A stretch of DNA of 64,000 bases from CANNBR01 sp964592275 (GCA_964592275.1 CAZQDJ010000001.1:11646-75645), one strand, 5' to 3'; counted from the stretch's first letter, positions 26,430 through 35,437 are shown. Made by a program: numbers and translations. The notes: a model not told the origin generated them from the letters alone.

Positions 26430-26964
26430 ATCAGGACTTTTTCTTGCTCGACGTTATGCACAAGCTTATTTAAAAACATTTTATCATCTTCTTACCCCTG
26501 ATCATATTGCTGCGTTTGAAGCAATACATGTTTTTTTTACCGAACATCAACCTGCTTGTTTTTTAATGGATTTAACTTTGTTATCATCAGAGATAAAGAA
26601 AAATGCGCTTACTAATTTAATTGAGCGCTTCAAGCTTCCCGTTTCTTGTTATGCATTAATGTGTTTGATTATTGCTCATCATCGCGCTGCACTCCTTGCT
26701 CCTGTGTTTCATCAATTGGCAGATCTGTATCAAGAGCAAGCAAAGATTATGACATTTTGCGTACAAAGTTCAGTTGCACTCTCTGATGAAGAAAAAACTG
26801 GCATAGAAAAATTTTTAAAGAAGCAGGTACCTATGCAGATACAATGCTCTTATGAACTAAATCCAGAACTGATAGCTGGTGTGCGTATTTTTAATGAACG
26901 GTATTTGTGGGAATATTCTGCTCAGGCTCAACTACGAGCACTGTATACGAGCGTACGACGCTGA
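26422..26964 (+). CDS. atpH: ATP synthase F1 subunit delta
   Basis: A 180-residue stator subunit joining F1 to the b stalk. ARRYAQAYLK near the N-terminus and NPELIAGVRIFNERYLWEYS near the C-terminus are the family signatures; the middle is helical. It overlaps atpF by 8 bases and precedes atpA by 6, the classical order. Confidence 0.9.
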   Translation: MDRSGLFLARRYAQAYLKTFYHLLTPDHIAAFEAIHVFFTEHQPACFLMDLTLLSSEIKKNALTNLIERFKLPVSCYALMCLIIAHHRAALLAPVFHQLADLYQEQAKIMTFCVQSSVALSDEEKTGIEKFLKKQVPMQIQCSYELNPELIAGVRIFNERYLWEYSAQAQLRALYTSVRR

Positions 26965-26970
26965 GGTTTT

Positions 26971-28482
26971 ATGAAGATAAAAAGTACCGATCTTGTTTCT
27001 CTTTTTGAAAAAGCTTTACATGATGGGCCGCAAGAAAATTTAGAAGAAATTGGAATTGTTGTTCAAGTAGGTGATGGGATTTGCCGTGTTCATGGACTTG
27101 AGCGAGCAGTTTATAATGAAATTGTCGAATTTGACGAAGGAAACAAGGGAATCATTCTTGATCTTGATGAAAGTTACGTCTCTGTTTTTCTTTTATATGC
27201 AAATATACCTGTTGTTGAATTAGAAGTAGTCAGACGCACTGGGCATGTCTTTAAAACTCCTGTAGGAATGAACCTTCTTGGTCGCGTTATCAATGCGATT
27301 GGAACTCCCATCGATGGCCTTGGAGAATTAGATACAGAGGAAGTAGCACCGATAGAAGCGTTTGCTCCAGGGGTTATTGAACGCAATCCAATTAACGAAC
27401 CACTACAAACAGGAATTCTTGTTATTGATGCGTTAGTGCCTGTTGGCAAGGGTCAGCGAGAGCTAATTATTGGAAATAGAAATACCGGTAAAACCGCCGT
27501 TGCGCTTGATGCAATTTTAAACCAAAAAGGTAAAAATGTTTTCTGTATCTATGTTTCGATTGGTCAACGCCAAGCAAATTTAGCACGTGTTATTCAGCTC
27601 TTAAGTGAAAATGGAGCACTTGAATACACTGTTGTAGTAAGCGCCGATTCAAGTGATGCAGTGCTGTGCCAATATCTTGCACCGTACGTTGGTTGTACCA
27701 TTGGTGAATATTTTAGAGATAGAGGACACGATGCTCTTATTGTCTATGATTCTTTAAGTAATCATGCCATTGCTTACCGAGAAATGTCTCTCTTATTGCG
27801 TAGACCACCAGGACGTGAAGCATATCCAGGTGATGTATTTTATCTCCACTCTCGTCTTTTAGAGCGTGCAGGAAAACTTGCAAAAGGTGGTTCACTAACA
27901 GCACTTCCTATTATTGAAGTACAATCAGATGATATCACTGCGTACATTCCAACCAATCTTATTTCCATCACTGACGGACAAGTATTCCTTGATGACCAAC
28001 TGTTTAAAAGTGGGATTCGTCCTGCAGTAAATATTGGTCTTTCGGTATCTCGTGTTGGTGGTGCTGCACAAACGCGTGCAGTAAAAAAGATGGCAAAGAC
28101 CTTAGGCCTTGAGCTTGCACAATATCGTGAATTGTTAGATTTTTCTCAATTTGGCACTGACCTTGATAAAGAAGCACAACAACGCCTTGCCCGTGGTCAA
28201 TGCGCTATGGAAGTGCTTAAACAGGGCCATTACACAACCTATAACTTTGTGCAGGAAGCATTAATGCTTTTTATTTTACAAGAAGGTTTTTTGCATGATG
28301 TTGCGCTTCCTACTATTCAAGCATTTGTGTCACAGTTCGTAAGCTACGTTGAATCAGTCTATCCGCAAGTTTATAACACCATTTTAGAATCAACCGATGT
28401 GTCCGATCAAATTAAAACTGAACTTATTGCAGTAGCAAAAGAGTTTAAAGTTCTTTTTGTGGCACCTGAATTAATGGGATAA
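26971..28482 (+). CDS. atpA: ATP synthase F1 subunit alpha
   Basis: Regulatory nucleotide-binding subunit of F1, 503 residues, normal length. The P-loop is GNRNTGKT, two changes from the usual GDRQTGKT. SVSRVGGAAQ carries the arginine finger that serves the beta active site. LLLRRPPGREAYPGDVFYLH and IITDGQ-like ISITDGQVFLDD are conserved. The genes for gamma, beta and epsilon do not follow; the next gene encodes an RBBP9-like hydrolase. The rest of the enzyme must be encoded elsewhere. Confidence 0.97.
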   Translation: MKIKSTDLVSLFEKALHDGPQENLEEIGIVVQVGDGICRVHGLERAVYNEIVEFDEGNKGIILDLDESYVSVFLLYANIPVVELEVVRRTGHVFKTPVGMNLLGRVINAIGTPIDGLGELDTEEVAPIEAFAPGVIERNPINEPLQTGILVIDALVPVGKGQRELIIGNRNTGKTAVALDAILNQKGKNVFCIYVSIGQRQANLARVIQLLSENGALEYTVVVSADSSDAVLCQYLAPYVGCTIGEYFRDRGHDALIVYDSLSNHAIAYREMSLLLRRPPGREAYPGDVFYLHSRLLERAGKLAKGGSLTALPIIEVQSDDITAYIPTNLISITDGQVFLDDQLFKSGIRPAVNIGLSVSRVGGAAQTRAVKKMAKTLGLELAQYRELLDFSQFGTDLDKEAQQRLARGQCAMEVLKQGHYTTYNFVQEALMLFILQEGFLHDVALPTIQAFVSQFVSYVESVYPQVYNTILESTDVSDQIKTELIAVAKEFKVLFVAPELMG

Positions 28483-28496
28483 AAAAAGTAGCCGCA

Positions 28497-29057
28497 ATGA
28501 AAAAAATAAAAGTAATTCTCATGCATGGTAATGGCTCAAGTTCTCCACAGGATAATTGGTGGCCATATGTTAAAAGCAAATTAGAAAAAAAAGGCTTTAC
28601 AGTTCTTGCCCCTCAATTTCCCGATGCTCCACTTTGCAGAGAAAAATACTGGCTCCCTTTTTTAAAAGAGCTAGGTGCCGATGAGAGTACAATACTTATC
28701 GGCCATTCAACAGGTGCTATTGCTGCTATGCGGTTTGCTGAAAGCAATCGCATTTTAGGATCGGTGCTTATTGGTTCTTATGTAAGTGACTTGGGTATGG
28801 AAACTGAAAAGCTCAGTGGGTATTTTGATCGTCCATGGAAATGGAATGCCATTAAAAACAATCAAACCTTTATCATTCAATTTGCATCCACTGATGATCC
28901 ATGGATTCCTATTACCGAAGCACGAGCAGTACACGAAAATCTAAACACTGAATATTACGAGTTTACCGATGAAGGTCACTTTGGCGGAGACGATGAAAAG
29001 CTAGAGTTTCCTGAATTGGTCAATGCGGTTAGTAATCAACTCAAAGCCGTACGTTAA
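28497..29057 (+). CDS. RBBP9/YdeN-family alpha/beta hydrolase
   Basis: Serine hydrolase of 186 residues. The nucleophile lies in IGHSTGAIAAMRF, an Asp in STDDPWIP and a His in DEGHFGGDDE complete a triad. The N-terminal KVILMHGNGSS supplies the oxyanion loop typical of the family, which includes human RBBP9. The physiological substrate is unknown. It follows atpA by 14 bases and overlaps the next gene by one base (TAATG), so co-transcription is likely although functions are unrelated. Confidence 0.87.
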   Translation: MKKIKVILMHGNGSSSPQDNWWPYVKSKLEKKGFTVLAPQFPDAPLCREKYWLPFLKELGADESTILIGHSTGAIAAMRFAESNRILGSVLIGSYVSDLGMETEKLSGYFDRPWKWNAIKNNQTFIIQFASTDDPWIPITEARAVHENLNTEYYEFTDEGHFGGDDEKLEFPELVNAVSNQLKAVR

Positions 29058-29602
29058 TGAATTTTATACCGTTAAAAACAAAACGTTTTCCGCTATTGAT
29101 TCAGTGGCTTAATACACCTCATGTTGCTCAATGGTGGTCAGATGGTAAGGTATGGGATGAAGTAGCAGTTGCTGAAAAATATACCTCTTACATTGATGGT
29201 TACAAAATTAATGAGCATAGTGAAAAAAAGCCGATCTTTCCTTTTATAATTCAGTATCAGGGTACCATGATCGGCTACATTCAGTATTACGATGTGCGCG
29301 ATTTTACAAGAGAGTCATTTGATGTTGTACAGCCGTATCTTCCCGCTTCATGCGCTGCCTTAGATTTTTTTATAGGTGATGAAGCTTTTCTTGGAAAAGG
29401 TCTGGGCACAACCTTTCTTGTGCAATTTTTGCAAGAACATATTTTTAAGAATTTTGAGGCTTGTTACGTTGATCCTGAAAAAGAAAACCATCGCGCTTTG
29501 CGTACGTATGAAAAAGCAGGATTTACTGTTCTTAGTGATGTTAATCAGATAATTTTGGAAGAACTTTCTATTGTGCCGTTGGTTATTTTAAAAGATTTTT
29601 AG
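29057..29602 (+). CDS. GNAT acetyltransferase, AAC(6')-like
   Basis: A 181-residue GNAT-fold enzyme close in layout to aminoglycoside 6'-N-acetyltransferases. W-rich HVAQWWSDGKVWDEV is near residues 24-38, IGYIQYYDVRDF forms the central strands, the acetyl-CoA loop GKGLGTTFLVQF is near residues 112-125, and ENHRALRTYEKAGF completes the fold. Family members acetylate aminoglycosides, siderophores or other small amines. Drug resistance is not established here. It begins in the stop codon of the hydrolase gene. Confidence 0.85.
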   Translation: MNFIPLKTKRFPLLIQWLNTPHVAQWWSDGKVWDEVAVAEKYTSYIDGYKINEHSEKKPIFPFIIQYQGTMIGYIQYYDVRDFTRESFDVVQPYLPASCAALDFFIGDEAFLGKGLGTTFLVQFLQEHIFKNFEACYVDPEKENHRALRTYEKAGFTVLSDVNQIILEELSIVPLVILKDF

Positions 29603-29614
29603 GAGCTACGTAGT

Positions 29615-30121
29615 ATGAAACATCACGGTAGTATTTCTGCTGATCTTCTTACTGCTCAAGAATGTGCATACGAGCCATTAGGATTAATCTACAGCAACCT
29701 GGTCCAAGAAGCAGAAAGCAAAGAATATGAAGCTTGCAGTTTTAATCTTTGCCAAAAACATATCAAGTTCCGTACAGCAAAAATCACCCCAACAAAAATA
29801 GGACAATTCGTTACCTTCTGGAAACGAATCAGCGATGGGCCTATTATGCCGTACGATGTAAATGACGACTTTGATTTTTTAGTAGTGAGTGTGCGTGATA
29901 CGAATCGCCTAGGTCATTTTGTTTTTCCAAAAGATGTTCTTTTGCAAAAAGGGTTGCTGTCAAAAGATGGACAGGGTGGAAAGCGGGCTATGCGCGTATA
30001 TCCTTTGTGGGACATAACGGATAACTTTCAAGCAAAAAAAACTCAAACTTGGCAGTTGCTTTATTTTGTTGGAATTCAGCCTTCTTTTGATAAAGAGAAG
30101 ATGAGAAAATTTTTAGCTTAA
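29615..30121 (+). CDS. MepB-like protein
   Basis: A 168-residue protein resembling the MepB family (first noted beside the MepA efflux locus of Staphylococcus; function poorly known). Diagnostic stretches are EYEACSFNLCQKHIKFRTAK, TPTKIGQFVTFWKR, DDFDFLVVSV and FVFPKDVLL with the end KTQTWQLLYFV. The ATG follows AGGAG at a suitable distance. It ends six bases before the convergent HEPN gene. Confidence 0.82.
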   Translation: MKHHGSISADLLTAQECAYEPLGLIYSNLVQEAESKEYEACSFNLCQKHIKFRTAKITPTKIGQFVTFWKRISDGPIMPYDVNDDFDFLVVSVRDTNRLGHFVFPKDVLLQKGLLSKDGQGGKRAMRVYPLWDITDNFQAKKTQTWQLLYFVGIQPSFDKEKMRKFLA

Positions 30122-30127
30122 TGGCGC

Positions 30128-30577
30128 TTACTCTTGTCCACTAAGAGAGTTTTCATGTTCACAACTCCCTGAACCATAGCGCTGCTTCAGTAGCACTACC
30201 ATTTTTTTTAATGCTGGAAAGTAACGATTTTTAACGCACTCATAAATATGATCGGCAACTTTTTCATCATAAGTATGAGTTGTTTGATTTCTGTCATCAA
30301 GCATATCGAGCCATAACTTTTCATTATCAATCAAATGCTGTTGAAAAGCATATTGAAGAGCTCCTCGTGGCGAATTCGTTTCTATTCCACACTTCTCTAA
30401 CAATACGATTTTTAATGTCTTCCAGGCCAGTTCAAACGTATATTCAAACCGTTGAATACATGCATCAATCACAAATCTTTTACCTACAATAGGCTCATTG
30501 ACGACTTCTTCAAGAGTAGTGACCGCTTTCTCAAAAACCTCAATTCTAAAAGCTGATTTTTCGAAACTCTTATGCAT
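30128..30577 (-). CDS. hepT: HEPN-domain toxin of a HepT/MntA-type pair (HI0074 family)
   Basis: A 149-residue, mainly helical protein of the nucleotidyltransferase-substrate-binding HI0074 family. DDRNQTTHTYDE contains the RX4H motif (Arg96 to His101) of HEPN ribonucleases, followed by a Tyr that MntA-like partners adenylylate in characterised systems. The gene begins 8 bases inside the upstream nucleotidyltransferase gene, giving antitoxin-toxin order on one transcript. HepT-type RNase toxicity is known for the family; activity here is inferred. Confidence 0.85.
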   Translation of the reverse strand: MHKSFEKSAFRIEVFEKAVTTLEEVVNEPIVGKRFVIDACIQRFEYTFELAWKTLKIVLLEKCGIETNSPRGALQYAFQQHLIDNEKLWLDMLDDRNQTTHTYDEKVADHIYECVKNRYFPALKKMVVLLKQRYGSGSCEHENSLSGQE

Positions 30578-30899
30578 GTGTTTCCTTTCTATGAAATATA
30601 ATTACGCGATCGTTCAAAATATTTTTCCTAAAAGGATTATCCTCTCTTATCGTATCAAATTGCACACAATCAATTTTTAATAGGGTGTCTGCCTGATTAA
30701 TTACCTCCCTAAGGTCGTACCATTCATCTCTTGTTGCACGCGGGCAGACAATAGCAATATCAATATCAGATCGCTCTTGATTGTCTCCTCGAGCACGCGA
30801 ACCATAGAGCCAAATTTCATCAACGAAGGGAAATTCACACAGTTTTTTAAAAAAATTATAGTCTTTAATCCACGCATATTTTTCAGAACAAATTTCCAT
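30570..30899 (-). CDS. mntA: MNT-domain nucleotidyltransferase antitoxin
   Basis: Minimal nucleotidyltransferase of about 109 residues. LYGSRARGDNQERSDIDIAI gives a GSX10DXD motif (Gly33-Ser34, Asp45, Asp47), the pattern of MntA antitoxins that add AMP to HepT. The start is uncertain: ATG 30899 fits domain length, and Met codons at 30917 and 30920 are alternatives; no strong ribosome site singles one out. It is the first gene of the HEPN/MNT pair. Confidence 0.85.
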   Translation of the reverse strand: MEICSEKYAWIKDYNFFKKLCEFPFVDEIWLYGSRARGDNQERSDIDIAIVCPRATRDEWYDLREVINQADTLLKIDCVQFDTIREDNPFRKNILNDRVIIFHRKETHA

Positions 30900-30973
30900 A
30901 TTTTGTCTTTCATACGTCATCATCAACCCGCTAAAACATAACATACAAGGATATGGTGACACTGTGTTATGCT

Positions 30974-31002
30974 TAAAAAAAGGGAGCTCGAAAGCCCCCT
31001 TA
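30974..31002 (-). terminator. Rho-independent terminator after rho
   Basis: Read on the minus strand, AAGGGGGC pairs with GCTCCCTT (one mismatch) around a TTTCGA loop and is followed by seven T residues. It lies 13 bases past the rho stop codon. Confidence 0.85.
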
Positions 31003-31014
31003 AGTTTTTACTAC

Positions 31015-32820
31015 TTAGTTCGAAGAACCAGACGACCCAGCTCCAGGACCTGCAGGAATAGTAAGAACGGTAGTGCCATTCTTCTTTGTTCCCATTGATT
31101 CAAAAAACTCTTCATTCGTTTTGAACTTCTTCATCTTATCAATCAAGAATTCCATACCTTCAATAACGTTCATATTAGAAAGGAATTTCTGTAGAACCCA
31201 TGCACGCTTGAGTTCAGCATCAGGAAGCAATAAATCTTCTCGACGCGTACCAGAAACCAAGAGGTCGTAGGCAGGATAAACGCGACGGTTTGCCAGTTTA
31301 CGGCTCATATGCATTTCCATGTTACCAGTACCCTTAAACTCTTCGAAAATAACTTCGTCCATACGAGAGCCAGTTTCGATAAGCGCCGTTGCTATGATCG
31401 TTAATGAACCACCTTCTTCAGTGTTACGTGCAGCACCAAAGAAACGTTTTGGACGTTGTAAAGCGTTTGCATCAATACCACCCGTCAATATTTTTCCAGA
31501 AGCAGGAGCTGTTGTGTTATAAGCACGAGCAAGACGAGTAATTGAATCAAGCAAGATAACTACATCTTTTTTCGATTCAACGAGGCGCTTTGCTTTTTCA
31601 AGAACCAATTCTGCTACTTGTACATGACGTTCAGCTGATTCATCAAAGGTTGAGCTGATAACTTCAGCATGAGCACCTTTAACACAACGTTTCATGTCTG
31701 CAACTTCTTCAGGACGTTCATCAACCAAAAGAACAATTATGAAAACGTCAGGATGATTACCAATTAAACTTTGAGCGATTTCTTTTAAAAGAACCGTTTT
31801 ACCTACACGAGGAGGAGCAACAATCAAACCACGTTGCCCTTTACCAATAGGAGTAAAGATGTCCATGATACGAGTAGAAATAAAAGATGCATCAAATTCG
31901 AGTTTAAATTTTTTGTCAGGATGCATTGGAGAAAGACGATCAAAAAATGGTCGTTCATTCAATTTTATTGGATCTTCAAAATTAACTTTAATTATTTTAT
32001 CAAGTGCAAAGTATTTTTCACCATCTTTTGGCTTACGAATAGTTCCCACAACGTTATCACCTGTGCGTAATCCGATACGGCGCACTTGAGATGGAGAAAC
32101 ATACACATCATCAGGACTTGAAACATAATCAAATCTACTTGAACGTAAAAAACCAAAACCATCTGGAAGTCTTTCCAAAACTCCTTCAACTGGAATTTCG
32201 CGATCTGGATCTTTTTGTATTTCGAAAATTTTAACAATTAAATCTTTATGAGATAGCAAGCTTGCGCCAATCATACCAAGCCGACGAGCATGAACATTCA
32301 ATTCTTGCATAGAAAGTTCAGACAACTGTTCTTCAGTAAGATTTTTTAAAGGAGCCATTTCAAGCTGCCTGGAACCATAAGACTGATTGTCTCCACGATT
32401 TTGATAAGACTGATTTTGTTGAGCATGGCTTGAAGTACTATGAGGGCGACGACTGCCAGATCTATCTTGTCTATCATAACGATCTTGACGACCCTCTCCA
32501 TCGTTCCTCGAAGAACGATTGTCATAACGATTTTGCCCTTCTCCATCATTTCTATTCTCGCTTCTCATAGGACGCTTATCGCGATTTTCACGACGAACTT
32601 CTCCCTCTTGTCGAGGTGCAACGCTAGGAGCAGGAGTAGAGATAGGAGTCTGATGAGGAGGATTTACTTGAGGAGTACTTGTGTATGAAGTTGCAGAACC
32701 AGCACTATTAGTACGCTTACGATTATAAGTTCTCTTTTTTTCTTTTTGTTGTTGCGGTTGCGTAGAAGCAGAACCTTCAACAGGAATAGATGGCGGTGTT
32801 ACCGGTGTATCATCTTGCAT
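31015..32820 (-). CDS. rho: Transcription termination factor Rho with long disordered N-terminal extension
   Basis: Hexameric RNA helicase that ends transcription, 601 residues against about 420 in E. coli. Residues 1-155 are low-complexity and rich in Arg, Asn, Gln, Ser and Asp. The Rho N-terminal domain starts near PLKNLTEEQLSELSMQELN and is followed by the RNA-binding fold (EGVLERLPDGFGFLRSS). The ATPase core has Walker A APPRVGKTVL near residues 335-345, VLLVDERPEEV and DSITRLARAYN. The C-terminus carries a short Gly/Ser tail. Basic N-terminal insertions are known in Rho of several phyla and tend to strengthen RNA binding. Confidence 0.96.
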   Translation of the reverse strand: MQDDTPVTPPSIPVEGSASTQPQQQKEKKRTYNRKRTNSAGSATSYTSTPQVNPPHQTPISTPAPSVAPRQEGEVRRENRDKRPMRSENRNDGEGQNRYDNRSSRNDGEGRQDRYDRQDRSGSRRPHSTSSHAQQNQSYQNRGDNQSYGSRQLEMAPLKNLTEEQLSELSMQELNVHARRLGMIGASLLSHKDLIVKIFEIQKDPDREIPVEGVLERLPDGFGFLRSSRFDYVSSPDDVYVSPSQVRRIGLRTGDNVVGTIRKPKDGEKYFALDKIIKVNFEDPIKLNERPFFDRLSPMHPDKKFKLEFDASFISTRIMDIFTPIGKGQRGLIVAPPRVGKTVLLKEIAQSLIGNHPDVFIIVLLVDERPEEVADMKRCVKGAHAEVISSTFDESAERHVQVAELVLEKAKRLVESKKDVVILLDSITRLARAYNTTAPASGKILTGGIDANALQRPKRFFGAARNTEEGGSLTIIATALIETGSRMDEVIFEEFKGTGNMEMHMSRKLANRRVYPAYDLLVSGTRREDLLLPDAELKRAWVLQKFLSNMNVIEGMEFLIDKMKKFKTNEEFFESMGTKKNGTTVLTIPAGPGAGSSGSSN

Positions 32821-32951
32821 TTATGTATATCTCCCTAACAGTAGTAGAATGCTCACATTTGAACATTTCTTGCAAAACCAAACACTCCACCCATATGAAG
32901 ATTTTTAGTTTTTTAGACACAACTTAAAAATTCAAGAAACTTATATCGACC

Positions 32952-33833
32952 CTAAATCCGGCGACGTAACGCCAACATTACAGGACTTGCAACATAAATA
33001 GAGGAATAAGTTCCAATTACAATCCCAATTAAGAACGAAAGTGAAAGCGTATGAAGCGCTTCACCACCAAAGACAAAAAGCGCACCTGCTGCCAATGTTG
33101 TAGCAAAACTGGTCATCAAGGTTCTTCTTAATGTTTGGTTAATACTTTCATTCACAATGACTTCAATGTCCTTGCCTTTTTCTTTTGCCATATTTTCACG
33201 AATACGAGAATAAATAATAATCGTATCATTAATTGAGTAACTCAACATTGCTAAAATAGCGCAAATAACATTAGGAGAAATTTCAAGACCAAAACAAGCA
33301 AAAACGGTCAAAATCGCAATCGCATCATGGAAAATTGCAACCATTGCACCCACGCCAAAAGAGATCGACCAAAAACGCCACGCTATGTAGAAAAGCATCA
33401 AAAGTAGACCCAACATCAAGGCAATCAATGAGTTAAGAAACAACATTTTACCCGCTGCAGGCCCCACAGCATTCGCCTCTTCAACAGTAATCACCGTATC
33501 AGGAAATTCAACTTGCAGACCATTTTTCATTTTTTCAGCTAAGCCAGCAACATCCGTAGTAAAATCTTTTACACGAACTGCAACGTCAGAGTTTCCAAGT
33601 TCACGAATAACCGCATCACCCCACCCTTGCTTAACAAGAGTTGTCTTTAAGTGCTCAGAACCAATCGGTTTACTGAACTTATAAAGAACCTGAGTTCCAC
33701 CGCTAAAATCTACACTGTAAACAAAGCCACCACGATACACGTAACCAGCAATACCAGCTGCTAACAATGCGCATGAAAAAAGCGCTGCAAAATAACGATA
33801 CTTCAAAAAATCAATGCGTGTATATTCAGTCAT
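32952..33833 (-). CDS. secF: Protein translocase subunit SecF
   Basis: Inner-membrane RND-like subunit of 293 residues that aids late stages of Sec export. SVDFSGGTQVLYKF is the periplasmic D1 motif, and AMLSYSINDTIIIYSRIRENM is the conserved membrane motif. About six membrane helices are visible. A GGAG site precedes the ATG by seven bases. The usual partner secD is not adjacent; the upstream neighbour is rpmA. Confidence 0.95.
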   Translation of the reverse strand: MTEYTRIDFLKYRYFAALFSCALLAAGIAGYVYRGGFVYSVDFSGGTQVLYKFSKPIGSEHLKTTLVKQGWGDAVIRELGNSDVAVRVKDFTTDVAGLAEKMKNGLQVEFPDTVITVEEANAVGPAAGKMLFLNSLIALMLGLLLMLFYIAWRFWSISFGVGAMVAIFHDAIAILTVFACFGLEISPNVICAILAMLSYSINDTIIIYSRIRENMAKEKGKDIEVIVNESINQTLRRTLMTSFATTLAAGALFVFGGEALHTLSLSFLIGIVIGTYSSIYVASPVMLALRRRI

Positions 33834-33918
33834 CCTTACTCTCCGAGGGATACGTAACCTTCACACTGCTCCCTTTTTAAAGGAGCACCTAACTCTATTG
33901 TCATACTTTAAAAATGAA

Positions 33919-34182
33919 CTATTGGCCACTCACTGGATCAATAGAAACAAATTTACGTCCACGTTGACCAAAATGGAATCTCAGAACACCAGTACCTGTT
34001 GCAAACAAAGTATGATCTTTGCCCATACCAACCAATTTACCTGGGTGAATGCGAGTGCCACGTTGTCTTACAATAATCTCGCCGCCTGTTACTTCTTGTC
34101 CTGCAAAAAGCTTAATACCAAGACGTCTACCTTTACTATCACGACCATTTTGAGTGGAACCACCCGTTTTACTCGTTGCCAT
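33919..34182 (-). CDS. rpmA: Ribosomal protein bL27
   Basis: An 87-residue protein with the N-terminus MATSKTGGSTQNGRDSKGRR and core RQRGTRIHPGKLVGMGKDHT, both diagnostic for bL27, whose tail reaches the peptidyl transferase centre. AAGGA precedes the start. The usual partner rplU (bL21) is not upstream, so the pair has been separated. Confidence 0.97.
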   Translation of the reverse strand: MATSKTGGSTQNGRDSKGRRLGIKLFAGQEVTGGEIIVRQRGTRIHPGKLVGMGKDHTLFATGTGVLRFHFGQRGRKFVSIDPVSGQ

Positions 34183-34330
34183 CGGAAATCCTTAGATTGT
34201 TTAAAAAATTGATTTGAAAATTTTCAAGAAAGAGCACATAACCTTAAGAAATAATGTTTTTGAGTATGACAACATACTGTTAAATGTCAATACCATCGCT
34301 ATTCTTGCAACCTTAATGCAGCTTATTTTT

Positions 34331-34633
34331 TTAAAAAATACCCAGCAAAATAAGCTTATCTAATGATAATAAAAGAGCAGGAATCCAACATTCTCCACAG
34401 CAAGAAGAATATTTATTCAAAGAACAACTAGCACACATATGAGCTTTTTCAGCCTTTGGTTGAGAATCGATAAAGCTTACCCCTTCTTCTACCCCTCTTA
34501 ATTCAGAATAAACTGATTCTGCTCCTGCTTGCTTACTGTCGGTTAATTCCAGCGCCTTACCTTGATTATCACTTGCAAAACAACATCCTGAAAAAATTAG
34601 TCCACACCACAAAACTACTACTCTTTTTCCCAT
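34331..34633 (-). CDS. Small Cys-rich exported protein
   Basis: Unrecognised 100-residue protein. From ATG 34633 (AAAGGAA site upstream) it has a short signal sequence with a possible lipobox (IFSGC near residues 12-16). A polar middle follows, then a cluster of six cysteines (CASCSLNKYSSCCGECW). A hydrophobic tail (PALLLSLDKLILLGIF) ends the chain. It could be a lipoprotein or a metal-binding or disulphide-rich peptide. It sits 16 bases after thyX. Confidence 0.6.
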   Translation of the reverse strand: MGKRVVVLWCGLIFSGCCFASDNQGKALELTDSKQAGAESVYSELRGVEEGVSFIDSQPKAEKAHMCASCSLNKYSSCCGECWIPALLLSLDKLILLGIF

Positions 34634-34649
34634 CGCTTTATTCCTTTTT

Positions 34650-35420
34650 TTAACGAACATCACCAAGTTGTTCAGTCCATTCTTTAAGAGTGGTTGCCCA
34701 TTCTTCACCGATTAAATATTTTTTTTGCCAAGCATTCAAAGTAACTGGAAAATGAGGGAGAGCCAAACGTAAAAGTGCCTTTGCATAATCCCTAATTTCT
34801 GATTGAGCACCATGAGATAAACGTAATTTCATAAAGTGCATAAGTGAATGCATATTGCAGGTAAAGATAAATTCTGTATACGTACCAACCGGCAATAAGG
34901 CTCTTGCCTGTTCTCGACATACCCCTGCTTCAAGTAACTGCTCATAAGCTTTATACGAAGCATCTAATGTTTGTTTATAAAGCGCTAAAAGCGATTCATC
35001 AAAAAAAGCACCGTTCGAGCTTTGTTTATTAACCATATCTTGATAACGAAATTCTTTAGGAATATAAAATTCAGTTTTCACTGTCACATAGCGATAACTG
35101 ATTTCATTATATGAATTCATGCGATGACGCATCCATTGGCGTGCCACAAAAATAGGAGCTTTTATTCTAAAAGAAAGCTGATTGTGCTCAAATGGACTGG
35201 TATGCTCATGCTCCATTAAGAAATCGATAAGCTTTGTATCGCGCTCGCTAATCGCAGCTGAAACACGACCATAAGAAACACGGGCAGCGTTGGCAATATC
35301 TAAATCAGAACCTGATACCCGTAAGAGCTCAACTGAACTTAGACCATCTTGTAATGGATCAAGCTTATCGTTTTTTTCTGCAAAGGCTGTTATTGCTTGC
35401 GCAGTGTTCACTTGTTTCAT
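34650..35420 (-). CDS. thyX: Flavin-dependent thymidylate synthase
   Basis: Makes dTMP from dUMP with methylene-tetrahydrofolate and FAD; 256 residues. The signature RHRMNSYNEISYRY matches the ThyX motif RHRxxSxNExSxRY exactly. HTSPFEHNQLSFRIKAP and the late LRLSHGAQSEIRDYA are further landmarks. No thyA is in the window. It lies 17 bases after polA on the same strand and complements the two deoxynucleoside kinases in dNTP supply. Confidence 0.97.
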   Translation of the reverse strand: MKQVNTAQAITAFAEKNDKLDPLQDGLSSVELLRVSGSDLDIANAARVSYGRVSAAISERDTKLIDFLMEHEHTSPFEHNQLSFRIKAPIFVARQWMRHRMNSYNEISYRYVTVKTEFYIPKEFRYQDMVNKQSSNGAFFDESLLALYKQTLDASYKAYEQLLEAGVCREQARALLPVGTYTEFIFTCNMHSLMHFMKLRLSHGAQSEIRDYAKALLRLALPHFPVTLNAWQKKYLIGEEWATTLKEWTEQLGDVR

Positions 35421-35437
35421 ATTTCATCCCAACCTAT

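Noticed and set aside
29057..29602. Calling the GNAT enzyme an aminoglycoside-resistance gene
   Set aside because: Only the general AAC(6')-like layout is visible and substrate residues cannot be judged; many relatives act on other amines.
33868..33886. Hairpin GCTCC...GGAGC between rpmA and secF as a terminator
   Set aside because: The stem has a mismatch and no T-run follows on the minus strand, so termination is not supported.
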